The translations under genes and the position numbers were made by a program. Under the pieces are notes generated by a model that did no database searches, had not been told where the DNA came from, and worked only from the letters and a program-made list of their open reading frames with translations. Of a DNA stretch of 64,000 bases, positions 23,241 through 33,675 are shown one piece after another. Within the stretch, counting starts at the first letter, position 1. Each line of letters opens with the position of its first letter. The stretch is from Prochilodus magdalenae. Lineage: Eukaryota; Chordata; Actinopteri; Characiformes; Prochilodontidae. The stretch lies in contig JAMWET010002871.1 in assembly GCA_024036415.1 (NCBI GenBank), forward strand, positions 75,001-139,000, read 5' to 3'.

Positions 23241-23592
23241 GGCCACATTAAAGAGGATAACTGTTAGGAACTGTTAGTAGTAGATAGAAGACTACGATGA
23301 TAGTATATTAGAAAGAACAGGAGAAGTATCAAGTGACCGTTGAGTGGTTGAGTGATTATTGGTGTCTCTAGGGTATAGGGAGAAGAATGAGATATCCTCA
23401 GGGCCATCATGAGCTAGAGTTCAATATTAGCTGCTGTTAAAATGAAAATGAGCTGGCTTTTATTATCTAATGAAAGCCTTCAGTCTTTTTTGATAGATGA
23501 CTCAGTCTCCTCGGTCACATTTGACATTTACCATAGGTCACAATGAGCTATTCGGACCCTGGAGAGATGCCGTGAATGCTGGGATTTGAAGT
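23241..23592. other. unassigned intergenic stretch
   Basis: No recognisable gene or repeat. Confidence 0.4.
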
Positions 23593-23735
23593 AACCTTTC
23601 CGTCCACTTAGGCCGATGACTGTATTGATCGCACTGGATCAGGCCAGGGCTCATTTACCTTAAATTGGCACCTACCATCCAAGCCAGAGCTCAGGACCAG
23701 GAGAAATGGTTAACGGAATCTTTGACAGCCTCGTG
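23593..23735 (+). repeat. about 125-bp dispersed repeat, copy 1
   Basis: About 90 percent identical by eye to 26682-26800. Shared words include gactgtattgatcgcactgg, ctcatttaccttaaattggc and cagagctcaggaccaggaga. Confidence 0.85.
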
Positions 23736-24416
23736 GTTGGCTGGTTAGATTGAATCATGCAGCTAACCCACTCTGAAGTACTGTAGATCATCCCAGCTGG
23801 GATGATGTTTGAAATAACACATAACCTCAAATGTTCTATTCCTGTTATACAACAGTTCTGCCAAATAAAGAGCATGTACAGCAAAGGTGGTACTTCAGTA
23901 GTGGCTATTCCTTGTAGCCAAAAATGTAGCAGGCTTTTCTATTACGGATGGAGTATTTTTGGTACTGGCCGCTTAACCATGAATGTCATTTTGTTCCAGA
24001 CAGTCTAAAAAAAGGATTTCGCGGTCCAGTTGTTGAAATTCTGTGCCTCTGTGAGCTTCTGTTAGCTAATTCCAGTTTATTTCATTGATCCACCATCATG
24101 GCTTCCAACGAAAAGTTTGAGGCAGGTTTGAAATGCATTGTAGCGTCCTGCTTCGAGATGTTTATGGTAGGTGCATTTACAGCAGCAAAAGAAATTATTT
24201 CCTATATTTCTATATTGCATATTTATGTTTATTAAGTGTATATATTGTAGTATATATTGCAAATACACTCCATTCTTTTTCAAACACTCGTTATCAGAGG
24301 AGCTGTTGCGCCCAGAAGGAGTGTCAGACTGCAATGCTATTAGGAAGGAAGATAAAGGTTGCCAGGAACAATAAACAATCCAATACATAAATGATGAAAC
24401 AGCTTTCCTGAGGTTC
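23736..24416. other. unassigned intergenic stretch
   Basis: No gene is recognised. The short frames at 24077-24418 have no known domain. Confidence 0.4.
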
Positions 24417-24496
24417 ATGTGGTGTTAAGGACAGTCTTCATAACGGTCTGTGTGCATGCAGTCTTGCGCCATGCAGCCATCTGCCAATGGTGCTAA
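24417..24496 (-). mobile_element. short Tc1 fragment
   Basis: Aligns with 12612-12690 of the Tc1 remnant (tgtggtgttaaggacagt, aacggtctgtgtgcatgca, ccaatggtgc). It ends exactly where the 54-bp array starts. Confidence 0.65.
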
Positions 24497-25896
24497 TGCG
24501 TGTAATGTGTTAGTGTACAGTAACTCAGTAAGTGTATTGTGTTAGTGTGCTGTAAGTAGTGTGTTGGTGTACAGTAACTCAGTAAGTGTAATGTGTTAGT
24601 GTGCTGTAAGTAGTGTGTCGGTGTACAGTAACTCAGTAAGTGTAATGTGTTAGTGTGCTGTAAGTAGTGTGTTGGTGTACAGTAACTCAGTAAGTGTAAT
24701 GTGTTAGTGTGCTGTAAGTAGTGTGTCGGTGTACAGTAACTCAGTAAGTGTAATGTGTTAGTGTGCTGTAAGTAGTGTGTTGGTGTACAGTAACTCAGTA
24801 AGTGTAATGTGTTAGTGTGCTGTAAGTAGTGTGTTAGTGTACAGTAACTCAGTAAGTGTAATGCGTTAGTGTACTGTAAGTAGTGTGTTGGTGTACAGTA
24901 ACTCAGTAAGTGTGATGTGTTAGTGTACTGTAAGTAGTGTGTTGGTGTACAGTAACTCAGTAAGTGTAATGTGTTAGTGTACTGTAAGTAGCGTGTTGGT
25001 GTACAGTAACTCAGTAAGTGTAATGCGTTAGTGTACTGTAAGTAGCGTGTTGGTGTACAGTAACTCAGTAAGTGTAATGTGTTAGTGTACAGTAAGTAGC
25101 GTGTTAATATACAGTAACTCAGTAAGTGTAATGTGTTAGTGTACTGTAAGTAGTGTGTTGGTGTACAGTAACTCAGTAAGTGTAATGTGTTAGTGTACTG
25201 GAAGTAGTGTGTTGGTGTACAGTAGCTCAGTAAGTGTGATGCGTTAGTGTACTGTAAGTAGTGTGTTGGTGTACAGTAACTCAGCAAGTGTAATGTGTTA
25301 GTGTGCTGCAAGTAGTGTGTTAATATACAGTAACTCAGTAAGTGTAATGTGTTAGTGTTCTGTAAGTAGCGTGTTGGTGTACAGTAACTCAGTAAGTGTA
25401 ATGCGTTAGTGTACTGTAAGTAGTGTGTTGGTGTACAGTAACTCACTAAGTGTAATGCGTTAGTGTACTGTAAGTAGTGTGTTGGTGTACAGTAACTCAG
25501 TAAGTGTAATGTGTTAGTGTACTGTAAGTAGCGTGTTGGTGTACAGTAACTCAGTAAGTGTAATGCGTTAGTGTGCTGTAAGTAGCGTGTTGGTGTACAG
25601 TAACTCAGTAAGTGTAATGTGTTAGTGTGCTGTAAGTAGTGTGTTGGTGTACAGTAACTCAGTAAGTGTAATGTGTTAGTGTGCTGTAAGTAGTGTGTTG
25701 GTGTACAGTAACTCAGTAAGTGTAATGTGTCAGTGTGCTGTAAGTAGTGTGTTGGTGTACAGTAACTCAGTAAGTGTAATGTGTTAGTGTGCTGTAAGTA
25801 GTGTGTTGGTGTACAGTAACTCAGTAAGTGTAATGTGTTAGTGTGCTGTAAGTAGTGTGTTGTTGTACAGTAACTCAGTAAGTGTAATGTGTTAGT
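24497..25896 (+). repeat. 54-bp minisatellite, about 26 copies
   Basis: Unit words are gtgtaatgtgttagtgtgct, gtaagtagtgtgttggtgta and cagtaactcagtaa. The period of 54 is divisible by three, so the minus strand is open for 483 codons as an 18-residue repeat (NTLHLLSYCTPTHYLQHT). Variants are single-base. No signal peptide, domain or non-repeat coding flank is seen, so I do not treat this as a gene. Confidence 0.95.
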
Positions 25897-26681
25897 GAGC
25901 AGTCTATTAAGAATTTGAAAATTTGAATGATCTACAGCAAACACTTAGGCCACATAAGACGTTGGTGTAACGATGTGTGGAAAGTATTTGGTGCACTTTA
26001 AACCCCATTTTAACCAAAAGCATCATTTGAATGCCACAGTTGCCACAGTGTACCTACAGCCCCTATTTTTGTCCATGCAAATCCATTATCTCAACATTCT
26101 ACCCAATGAGTAATAGGTGCATCATTTCAAGTTGGTTCCATGAATAGCTTTAGTGGCATGTATAGTTTCCAGATGTCAAATCATTTTTTGGGATGAGGTA
26201 GAAAAAGATGTTCACATCATGACTGAGTATACAGAACTCTGCAGGAGCTATGTGGTTCTATCAAGCAAACCTTTTCCAGATGAGTTTGTTGTTGATTTGT
26301 GTTTTCCATTTGCTTGGTTGATGGCTATAGGTGTTTAGTCTTTCCACAAACTGACTGTTTGTGTCTAGTGGTAGAGGTACATTCTCTAAAATAAGTCTAG
26401 GTATGACCAGTTCCATTCTAAAGACAGCAGTTCATATCTGAATTCATAAACATTTACAAGGATAAAAGTCAAAACTAGAGTGGAAGTTTTGAGAAAGTAG
26501 GAGTTGTCTCATGACATTGGAAGTGTTTGTGCATTAAGGTATGTGACTGGACCGGCAGGATGAATTTAGAATTCCTAAAGAAACCAAATCCCACTCCAGA
26601 AGTTGACCACTATTCAGCTCAGTTGAGTTTAGGCTTACTTTGTTCTGTGAGAGCCATTGTGCCAAACCTAAAAGATGTAGG
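25897..26681. other. unassigned intergenic stretch
   Basis: No recognisable gene or repeat. Confidence 0.4.
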
Positions 26682-26800
26682 TTGACTGTATTGATCGCAA
26701 TGGATCAGGTCAGGGCTCATTTACCTTAAATTGGCACCTACCATCCAAACCAGAGCTCAGGACCAGGAGAAATGGTTAATGGAATCTTTGACAACCTTTG
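26682..26800 (+). repeat. about 125-bp dispersed repeat, copy 2
   Basis: Second copy of 23593-23735 in the same orientation, about 3.1 kb away. Confidence 0.85.
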
Positions 26801-26859
26801 TACATTCCTAGTAACCAAGTAGAGTAAAGTAGAGGAGAAAGTGACCAAGTCCATGAGAA

Positions 26860-27697
26860 AGGCCTACACAGATGATCCAAGACTTAAACAAGAAACTCCC
26901 TAAGATCAGGAAGGACACTGGCTGGACTGGAGACTCAAAAGGAAAACCACTTAGAATGAAAACTCAAAAAAAAAACTCCCCTAGAGAATGCGATAGAACC
27001 ATCAAGAAGAACTGAGAGGAAAGAAGATTCATGAGGAGGAACTGCTAACAGGCACAAAGGCTTAAAAGGAGAAACTTCCTAAGCCACTGGGAGGAACCAG
27101 GATTCCAAAAGGAAGAGCTCCATAGAAGCATGAGTAAGAACCGCTGACAGGAAGGAATACTCAAAAGGAAAACTTCCTAAGAGCAGGAAGAGGAACAACC
27201 AGGAGCAGCCAAGTCTCAAAAGGAGAAGCTCTCTAAGATCATGAAGAAGAACCACTTAGAGGAACCAGGTCTCAAAAGAAAACACTGCCCAAGAACATGA
27301 GGAAGGACCACCGAGAGAATTTAAAAGAACCACTGAGAGGAACCAAGATTCAAGAGGAGAACCTCTTTACAATCATGAAGAAGAACCACTGAGAGGAACC
27401 AAGATTCAAAAGGAGAACCTCTTTACAATCATGAAGAAGAACCACTGAGAGGAACCAAGATTCAAAATCAGAAACTCCCTTTGATCATAAGGGTAGAACC
27501 ACATACCTCATGCGGAACAAAGGCTCAAAATGAAATGCTCCATAAAAGCATAAGGAAAAAGGAATGAACACTTACAAGGAAAAAGTCTCGATTAAAAAAA
27601 AGCATGAGGGACCTCTAAGGAAAAAAAACAAACAGTAAGCACTTCCTAGAAAGAAGAACCACGGAGAGGAACCAAGTCTCAAGAGTGGCTAAAGAAG
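26860..27697 (-). repeat. degenerate array derived from the dispersed repeat
   Basis: About 15 diverged units of 45-65 bp share words such as gaggaaccaagattcaaaag, gagaacctctttac and aatcatgaagaagaaccac. These are the minus-strand words of the repeat at 14480-14665, so that segment was amplified in tandem and then decayed. Two adjacent units at about 27340-27460 are nearly identical. Confidence 0.75.
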
Positions 27698-27800
27698 ATC
27701 TAGATAGATACTTTATTGATTGAAATTGAGATAGAGATAGAGATAGAGAGAGACAGAGATAGAGAGATAGAGTGATACAGATAGAGACAAAGATATATAT
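27698..27800 (-). repeat. LINE 3' tail and (GATAGA)n microsatellite
   Basis: The word atagatactttattgattg is the minus-strand form of the usual fish LINE 3' end (caataaagtatctat). It is followed by gagatagagata repeats. Confidence 0.6.
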
Positions 27801-27802
27801 AT

Positions 27803-28057
27803 ATATCGTCGCTGTCCAAAGAAAAACATGTATCTCCATTTTTGGTTAATTTTATTTTTATGTCTCATTTGGTCACATGAGCTGCTGTATACACTGTGTG
27901 GAAATTTCACAAAGAATGGCCCAACAGAAACGGCCCAAAGCTGCTTGGAAAGACGTCTGGTTCCATTGACTTCCATTAAAATTAAATTAGGTTTTTGGCC
28001 TCTCCTGTAAAGTTGTAATTTTGGAGATACCTATTTTTCTTTGGACAGCAACAATAT
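27803..28057 (-). mobile_element. MITE family copy d
   Basis: A 255-bp copy in minus orientation, starting atatcgtcgctgtccaaaga and ending tttggacagcaacaatat. It sits in a TA run and is only seven bases from the next element. Confidence 0.9.
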
Positions 28058-28064
28058 ATATATA

Positions 28065-28597
28065 CAGGGGTTGGACAATGAAACTGAAACACCTGTCATT
28101 TTAGTGTGGGCGGTCTCATGGCTAAATTGGACCAGCCTGGTGGCCAGTCTTCATTAACTGCACATTGCACCAGTAAGAGCAGAGTGTGAAGGTTCAGTTA
28201 GCAGGTAAGAGCACAGTTCTGCTCAACATACTGCAATGCACACAGCATTATGGGTGACATACCAGAGTTCAAAAGAGGACACAGTGTTAGTGCACGTCTT
28301 GCTGGCGCATCTGTGACCAAGACAGCAAGTCTTTGTGATGTATCAAGAGCCACGGTATCCAGGGTAATGTCAGCATACCACCAAGAAGGACGAACCTCCA
28401 CCAGCATCACGTAGTGACCTGGCCACTATCCTGCAAGGAGAATGGCTTAAACTCCCTCTGACCACTGTGCAGGACGCAGTATATGTCATTCCCAAGACCA
28501 ACTGACGCTGTATTGGCCGCAAAAGGAGGCCCTACACCATACTAATAAATGACTGTGGTCTAAAACCAGGTGTTTCAGTTTCATTGTCCAACCCCTG
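28065..28597 (+). mobile_element. non-autonomous Tc1/mariner element with perfect ends
   Basis: This 533-bp element starts caggggttggacaatgaaac and ends with the exact inverted form, so the terminal inverted repeats are at least 30 bp and nearly perfect. It is flanked by TA on both sides (28063-28064 and 28598-28599). The interior keeps a piece of the transposase N-terminal region (gtctttgtgatgtatcaaga, helix-turn-helix part) but lacks the catalytic part. It is an internally deleted Tc1 relative, and its clean ends suggest fairly recent movement. Confidence 0.9.
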
Positions 28598-28599
28598 TA

Positions 28600-29589
28600 T
28601 GTATATATATATACAAACATGTGGAGGACCTACTGAGTGAATCAGCATCTAAATGCCCTGCACTGGACCCCGTACACCAGAGCAGTTCACACCATTCCCT
28701 CTGAGAGTGACCCACTTTAGAGCCTCTTCACTCCCATCACTAACTGACCACTGTCCATTTGGCAGCCGTACTGGGGAGAATTTGGTTAACGAAGAATTGC
28801 CCTGGCTTCCACCCAAAGCTCCAGGAATGCCCTGGAATGCAGCTCTGTAACCAGAGCAGCCTAATGTAAGCCCATAATGGAGACACTTCCTATTGTTAAT
28901 CAGCTGGTTTGATTCCTCTGTTTGTTTTTCCTGAGCCGGATTTGACACTTCAGACAGCGGGGCTCAGCGTGCGTTGCGCTGCGTGTGTGATGGAGGGATA
29001 GCCGGTTTGTTTACTTTAGCATAAGAAAAGAGACAGTTTTGTTTGTGAGAGGGGCAGGAAGGCAAGAGACTGGACCAGAGAGAGAGAGAATGTGTGTGAG
29101 AGAGAGTCAGGGGCATAGCTACAGGGGGGTCTAGGCATTTTGGATTTCGGACTGGTCAGAAAAATGATGATTAAATGTTAGAAAATGTAAGTGGTCTCAC
29201 TCTTATAATACAGGACGAAGCTCAGAATGAGGTTCCTGGGTCCTACTTTCTTCCACCTTAGTGACCACTAAAGCTTTCCTCAGCCCAACACCAGTTTCCA
29301 ATCACTTTGGTAACCAGCCTCCATTGGTTTGCATATATTCACTTTGCACCATGGACATTGGCCGACAGCTACATGCAGTATTAGCCCGGTGGACAGATTG
29401 GGCTGTGCTCATTCTTAGCATAGGCTACCACTTAGCCAACTAAGCCGAGTAGTAAAGTTGACTGCTACTTAATCAAAGCACAACATCAGAAAACTGCAGA
29501 TTTCATCCATTCACTCTGGTCATCCACACACGGTATTAGAAAAGATGGCCCTCTGGTTTATTAGCCAACGCATGCTGTTGTATGTTGCT
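28600..29589. other. mostly unique intergenic stretch
   Basis: No gene is recognised. The region 28660-28960 is unusually non-repetitive and carries two GGAATG words in tandem (about 28825-28840) and attgttaatc. It may be conserved regulatory DNA, but nothing here proves it. Confidence 0.3.
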
Positions 29590-29915
29590 ATAGTACCCAG
29601 GCAGTCACTCCACTGCTGCGCTCCCTTCACTGGCTTCCTCTTGCTGCCTGATCAGATTTAAAACTCTGAGGCCTACAAAGCCAAGAATGGGTCAGCGCCT
29701 CCCGCCTTATGGCAACGGTGAAGAGTCGATCTGTACCTCGAGGCCTTCGAGCTTCAAGTACAGCTCGACTCGACCCGCCATCCCTGAGGACTCATGGAAG
29801 ACAAGCGTCCAGACTCTTCTCTGTCCCACTGGCTGTCCCACAGCTGAGTCTCTCGCGGTCTCCAAACGCAGACTGAAGACCCATCTCTTCATAGTGCACT
29901 TAAGTGAGTGAGCTC
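29590..29915 (+). pseudogene. LINE ORF2 C-terminal remnant
   Basis: Plus-strand coding traces include TGFLLLPDQ and, in the frame at 29687-29911, LKTHLF near the end. RLKTHLF is a typical last block of fish LINE ORF2 proteins, after a region mentioning a small basic C-terminus (SVSKRR-like, here AVSKRRLKTHLF). The 5' part is missing. The 3' region continues into a tandem array. Confidence 0.65.
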
Positions 29916-29978
29916 CAGTAGATGTGTAAGTTATATGTGTATGTACTTGTGTTGCACTTATACTGACCTTTCTTCTCT

Positions 29979-31160
29979 ATAGGTATGAGTGCTGGGCTGG
30001 GGTTGCCAGGTAGTGCACTTTTGCTTTATATATGTCTGTGTATTGATCTCTCTAGGTATGAGTGCTGGGCTGGGGTTGCCAGGTAGTGCACTTTTGCTTT
30101 ATATATGTCTGTGTATTGATCTCTCTAGGTATGAGCGCTGGGCTGGGGTTGCCAGGTAGTGCACTTTTTGCTTTATATATTTCTGTGTATTGATCTCTCT
30201 AGGTATGAGCACTGGGCTGGGGTTGCCAGGTAGGGCACTTTTTGCTTTATATATGTCTGTGTATTGATCTCTCTAGGTATGAGCACTGGGCTGGGGTTGC
30301 CAGGTAGTGCACTTTTTGCTTTATATATTTCTGTGTATTGATCTCTCTAGGTATGAGCACTGGGCTGGGGTTGCCAGGTAGTGCACTTTTTGCTTTATAT
30401 ATGTCTGTGTATTGATCTCTCTAGGTATGAGTGCTGGGCTGGGGTTGCCAGGTAGTGCATTTTTTGCTTTATATATTTCTGTGTATTGATCTCTCTAGGT
30501 ATGAGCACTGGGCTGGGGTTGCCAGGTAGTGCACTTTTGCTTTATATATTTATGTGTATTGATCTCTCTAGGTATGAGCACTGGGCTGGGGTTGCCAGGT
30601 AGGGCACTTTTTGCTTTATATATGTCTGTGTATTGATCTCTCTAGGTATGAGCACTGGGCTGGGGTTGCCAGGTAGTGCACTTTTTGCTTTATATATTTC
30701 TGTGTATTGATCGCTCTAGGTATGAGCACTGGGCTGGGGTTGCCAGGTAGTGCACTTTTTGCTTTATATATTTCTGTGTATTGATCTCTCTAGGTATGAG
30801 CACTGGGCTGGGGTTGCCAGGTAGTGCACTTTTGCTTTATATATTTCTGTGTATTGATCTCTCTAGGTATGAGCACTGGGCTGGGGTTGCCAGGTAGTGC
30901 ACTTTTGCTTTATATATGTCTGTGTATTGATCTCTCTAGGTATGAGCACTGGGCTGGGGTTGCCAGGTAGTGCACTTTTTGCTTTATATATTTCTGTGTA
31001 TTGATCTCTCTAGGTATGAGCACTGGGCTGGGGTTGCCAGGTAGTGCACTTTTTGCTTTATATATTTCTGTGTATTGATCTCTCTAGGTATGAGCACTGG
31101 GCTGGGGTTGCCAGGTAGTGCACGTTTGCTTTATATATGTCTGTGTATTGATCTCTAGGT
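29979..31160 (+). repeat. 73-74-bp minisatellite in a LINE 3' region, about 16 copies
   Basis: Unit words are aggtatgagcactgggctgg, ggttgccaggtagtgcactt, ttgctttatatatttctgtg and tattgatctctct. Copies are very alike (one or two differences, 73 or 74 bp from a T-run variant). A single, non-expanded relative of the same unit lies at about 32295-32342 on the minus strand inside another copy of the same LINE end. Confidence 0.95.
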
Positions 31161-31290
31161 ATCAGCACTGGCTGATAAATTCCTGTACTAGCTGGAATAT
31201 TATCCAGTGGAACACTAAGCATGGTTGTAAGTCGCTCTCGATAAGAGCGTCTACTAAAGGTCTTAAATGTAAATGTAAATAAATGCAAGG
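31161..31290 (+). repeat. SINE/LINE-like 3' end
   Basis: Contains gtaagtcgctctcgataaga and gcgtctactaaagg followed by taaatgtaaatg, the common 3' end of a fish tRNA-derived SINE. The minus-strand copies at 31345 and 38082 carry the same end. Confidence 0.6.
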
Positions 31291-31344
31291 TCAACCTCAC
31301 TTACCGTAAGGTAGGCTGGTTGGTGGTTATGAATAGCAGCTTGA

Positions 31345-31555
31345 TTTACGTTACATTAACGGCATTCATCTGACGCTCTTATCCAGAGCGACTTACAAGG
31401 TTAACCATATTACAGGTAGGCCAATGTAGTGTTAGGAGTCTTGCCCAGGGACTCTTATTGGTGTAGCACAGCATAGTCACCCAGACCAGGAATCGAACCC
31501 CAATCTCCCACATGGGAAGGTAACACCAACCAAGCTATAGCTACACTGGGGCACA
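31345..31555 (-). mobile_element. tRNA-derived SINE, minus copy 1
   Basis: Read on the minus strand: a degenerate tRNA-like head with a B-box-like gggttcgattcc and a body with ctacattggcctacctgtaa. The end is gtaagtcgctctggataaga followed by gcgtca. About 85 percent like 38082-38290. Confidence 0.65.
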
Positions 31556-32159
31556 TATTCTTTCTAGTTGCCCCTCTCAGGTATAACAAGGTTCCCCACC
31601 AAGGGGTGAAATACAGGAAGGTCATGGAGAGGTCCCCTTATTTTATCTATGAAAGCTTTAGTGGAAGTTCTGCTAGGAAGACTCCAATGCTACATACATT
31701 ACTCTGGCCAATCACAGCCTGCCACCCATCTTTGAAAGGATTAACACGTGTTCCTGTACTTTCAGGTGCTGACGTTGCTCTCCTCCTTTCTCCCCACAAC
31801 AACCAGGTTGGTCCTGGTCTTGTTGTCCAGGGAGTAGGCCCTGCCCATGCTTTCTATATCCAGCAGGATCAGCCAGAGGCTGAACACTTTAAGACCTGGG
31901 CCTAAGAGTGGTCTACGCCACAGACTGGAAGAATGGAAGAATGCAATTCCAAACTGGAGCGTTAGAGCTTCTAGGAAGTTAGCAGCCAGCCAATGTTGGA
32001 GGAGCCAGTCAACGTGGGACCCCCAGGCGGTATTATGAAAACTGGGTACCCCACTCTACAATGGAATTCTGACTACGCCCCTGGTGTTCATTGTGCTGCA
32101 TCTTGCCATTAAACGTATTAACAAACGTCCTTTAGATTTCACCCTCCAGGGGGGCAAGA
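31556..32159. other. unassigned intergenic stretch
   Basis: No gene is recognised. Confidence 0.4.
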
Positions 32160-32166
32160 GAGATCA

Positions 32167-32197
<31 letters not shown>

Positions 32198-32384
32198 CTT
32201 TATTGATCCCAGAGGGAAATTCAAGGCATCCAGTAGCAGATATACAAACTATACAGAAGTAACAACAGAAGCAAGATACACAGACATATATAAGTGTAAG
32301 TGTACTACCTGGCAACCCCAACCCAGCGCTCATACCTAGAGAGAAGGTTCTGGTCAGTATAAGTGCAGAAACAAAAAATTTCAA
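32160..32384 (-). mobile_element. LINE 3' end, minus orientation, single-unit version
   Basis: Starts with a GATA run and tactttattgatcccagagg, the complement of the fish LINE end gggatcaataaagta. It then contains one unit of the 73-bp sequence (ctacctggcaaccccaaccc, then gcgctcatacctagaga). This shows the unit in its single-copy state. Confidence 0.75.
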
Positions 32385-32764
32385 CTAATGGTCAGTGCTT
32401 TACACAGCCATAACAAACCAAGTTTTCTGTAACGCTGTAGAGCAGAAAGCATCTCTTGTATGCACTGGTCTGGGAAAGTTGCAGAGAAGTGCCATAAGGC
32501 ATTATTAAACAAGGGCAATGAACGGGGGTGCATTGACACTACGTGTCTGCAAAGGTGCTTTTGAAGAAGCTTGAGAGCTGCTGCAGCAAAAACATCGTTC
32601 CATGGCTTCCAAAGAAGATACCTCCACCTCAGGAGAGTGTGTATCCGGTTTTAACAGTGCTGTTAACAGAATGCAAAACTACATCACAGATTGAGCCTAT
32701 AAAACAGTGGGTAATCGGTAACCACACAGCAGCACCAGGTGTAGTAGCATTTCCCATTTTAGCA

Positions 32765-32802
<38 letters not shown>

Positions 32803-33675
32803 TCACTCCCAGATACTTCGGCAACATCAAAGAAACTGCGTGCACAGCGATCTCCTCATTCCAGGCCAAATATGCCCGAACAGTTCCCATATCCCCTCTC
32901 TCAGACAGGTTCAGGTGTGTTAGCCGTGTGGAACACCTGGCTGTGTCACTGCCCTCTGTTTTAACGTTCCTCCTCATACAGTGTGTTCGTGTGGCAGGGG
33001 GTGGGGTGGGGGGGTTCGTCCAGCCAAAATGCTCACTCTGGAATGTTGGCACTGGGCTGTAGTCCGTGTGTTGGGGGATTCCTCACGCTGGACTAAGCTT
33101 ACTCTTTTTAAGGAACGATCTGTCCACCTTTTCCTGAACATCCGCCCCTGAGGCTTAGTGGTGTTGGAGTGCCAGCCAAGCTGAAACAAAGCATAGAAAT
33201 CTCCCATAATCCCCTCCATTCAGGAATCACTCATTCCCCCACTCCTTCCTTCACTCTCTCCTCCTCCACCTTCTCCTTCCACCAGCTTTCATCCATATCC
33301 ACTGGCTAGTGAGAGAGGGAAACGAAAGCCCCCCTGACATGAACCTCACGATTGGGGTAATTTAAGGCTTAACCCACCCCTAATGCCAAACTGAGGACAG
33401 CTGATCCACTGAGCATTAACGAAAACACTGGGGACTGTCAGAGAAACAGGGAGCTGCCTACACCTCCCAACATTCACAATGGACTTTTTTTTGGCCTTTG
33501 GACTTTACCTCATCTGAGTTAGCAGCAAAACTCCACCTGCAAAGTAATACTTTGCCCACAAATGCAATCTTTATTCTTAAAGTAATTATTCCTAGGGACC
33601 AATATTCCTTTGAATTTGGTCCAGCTGGTTAGGTAGCATGGCATGGCTAAGTGGGATGGTTGCGCAGCTTGGTCA
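32385..33675. other. mostly unique intergenic stretch with a CA run
   Basis: A (CA)n run lies at 32764-32800. No gene is recognised; the frames at 32543-32923 and 32759-33219 have no known domain. Confidence 0.4.

Noticed and set aside
24493..25944. 483-codon minus-strand repeat protein
   Set aside because: Created by a 54-bp minisatellite; no signal, domain or splice context, and it starts at a transposon break.
31345..31555. Functional tRNA gene
   Set aside because: A B-box-like word is present, but the head cannot fold into a full tRNA and the body and tail are those of a dispersed SINE with a second copy at 38082.
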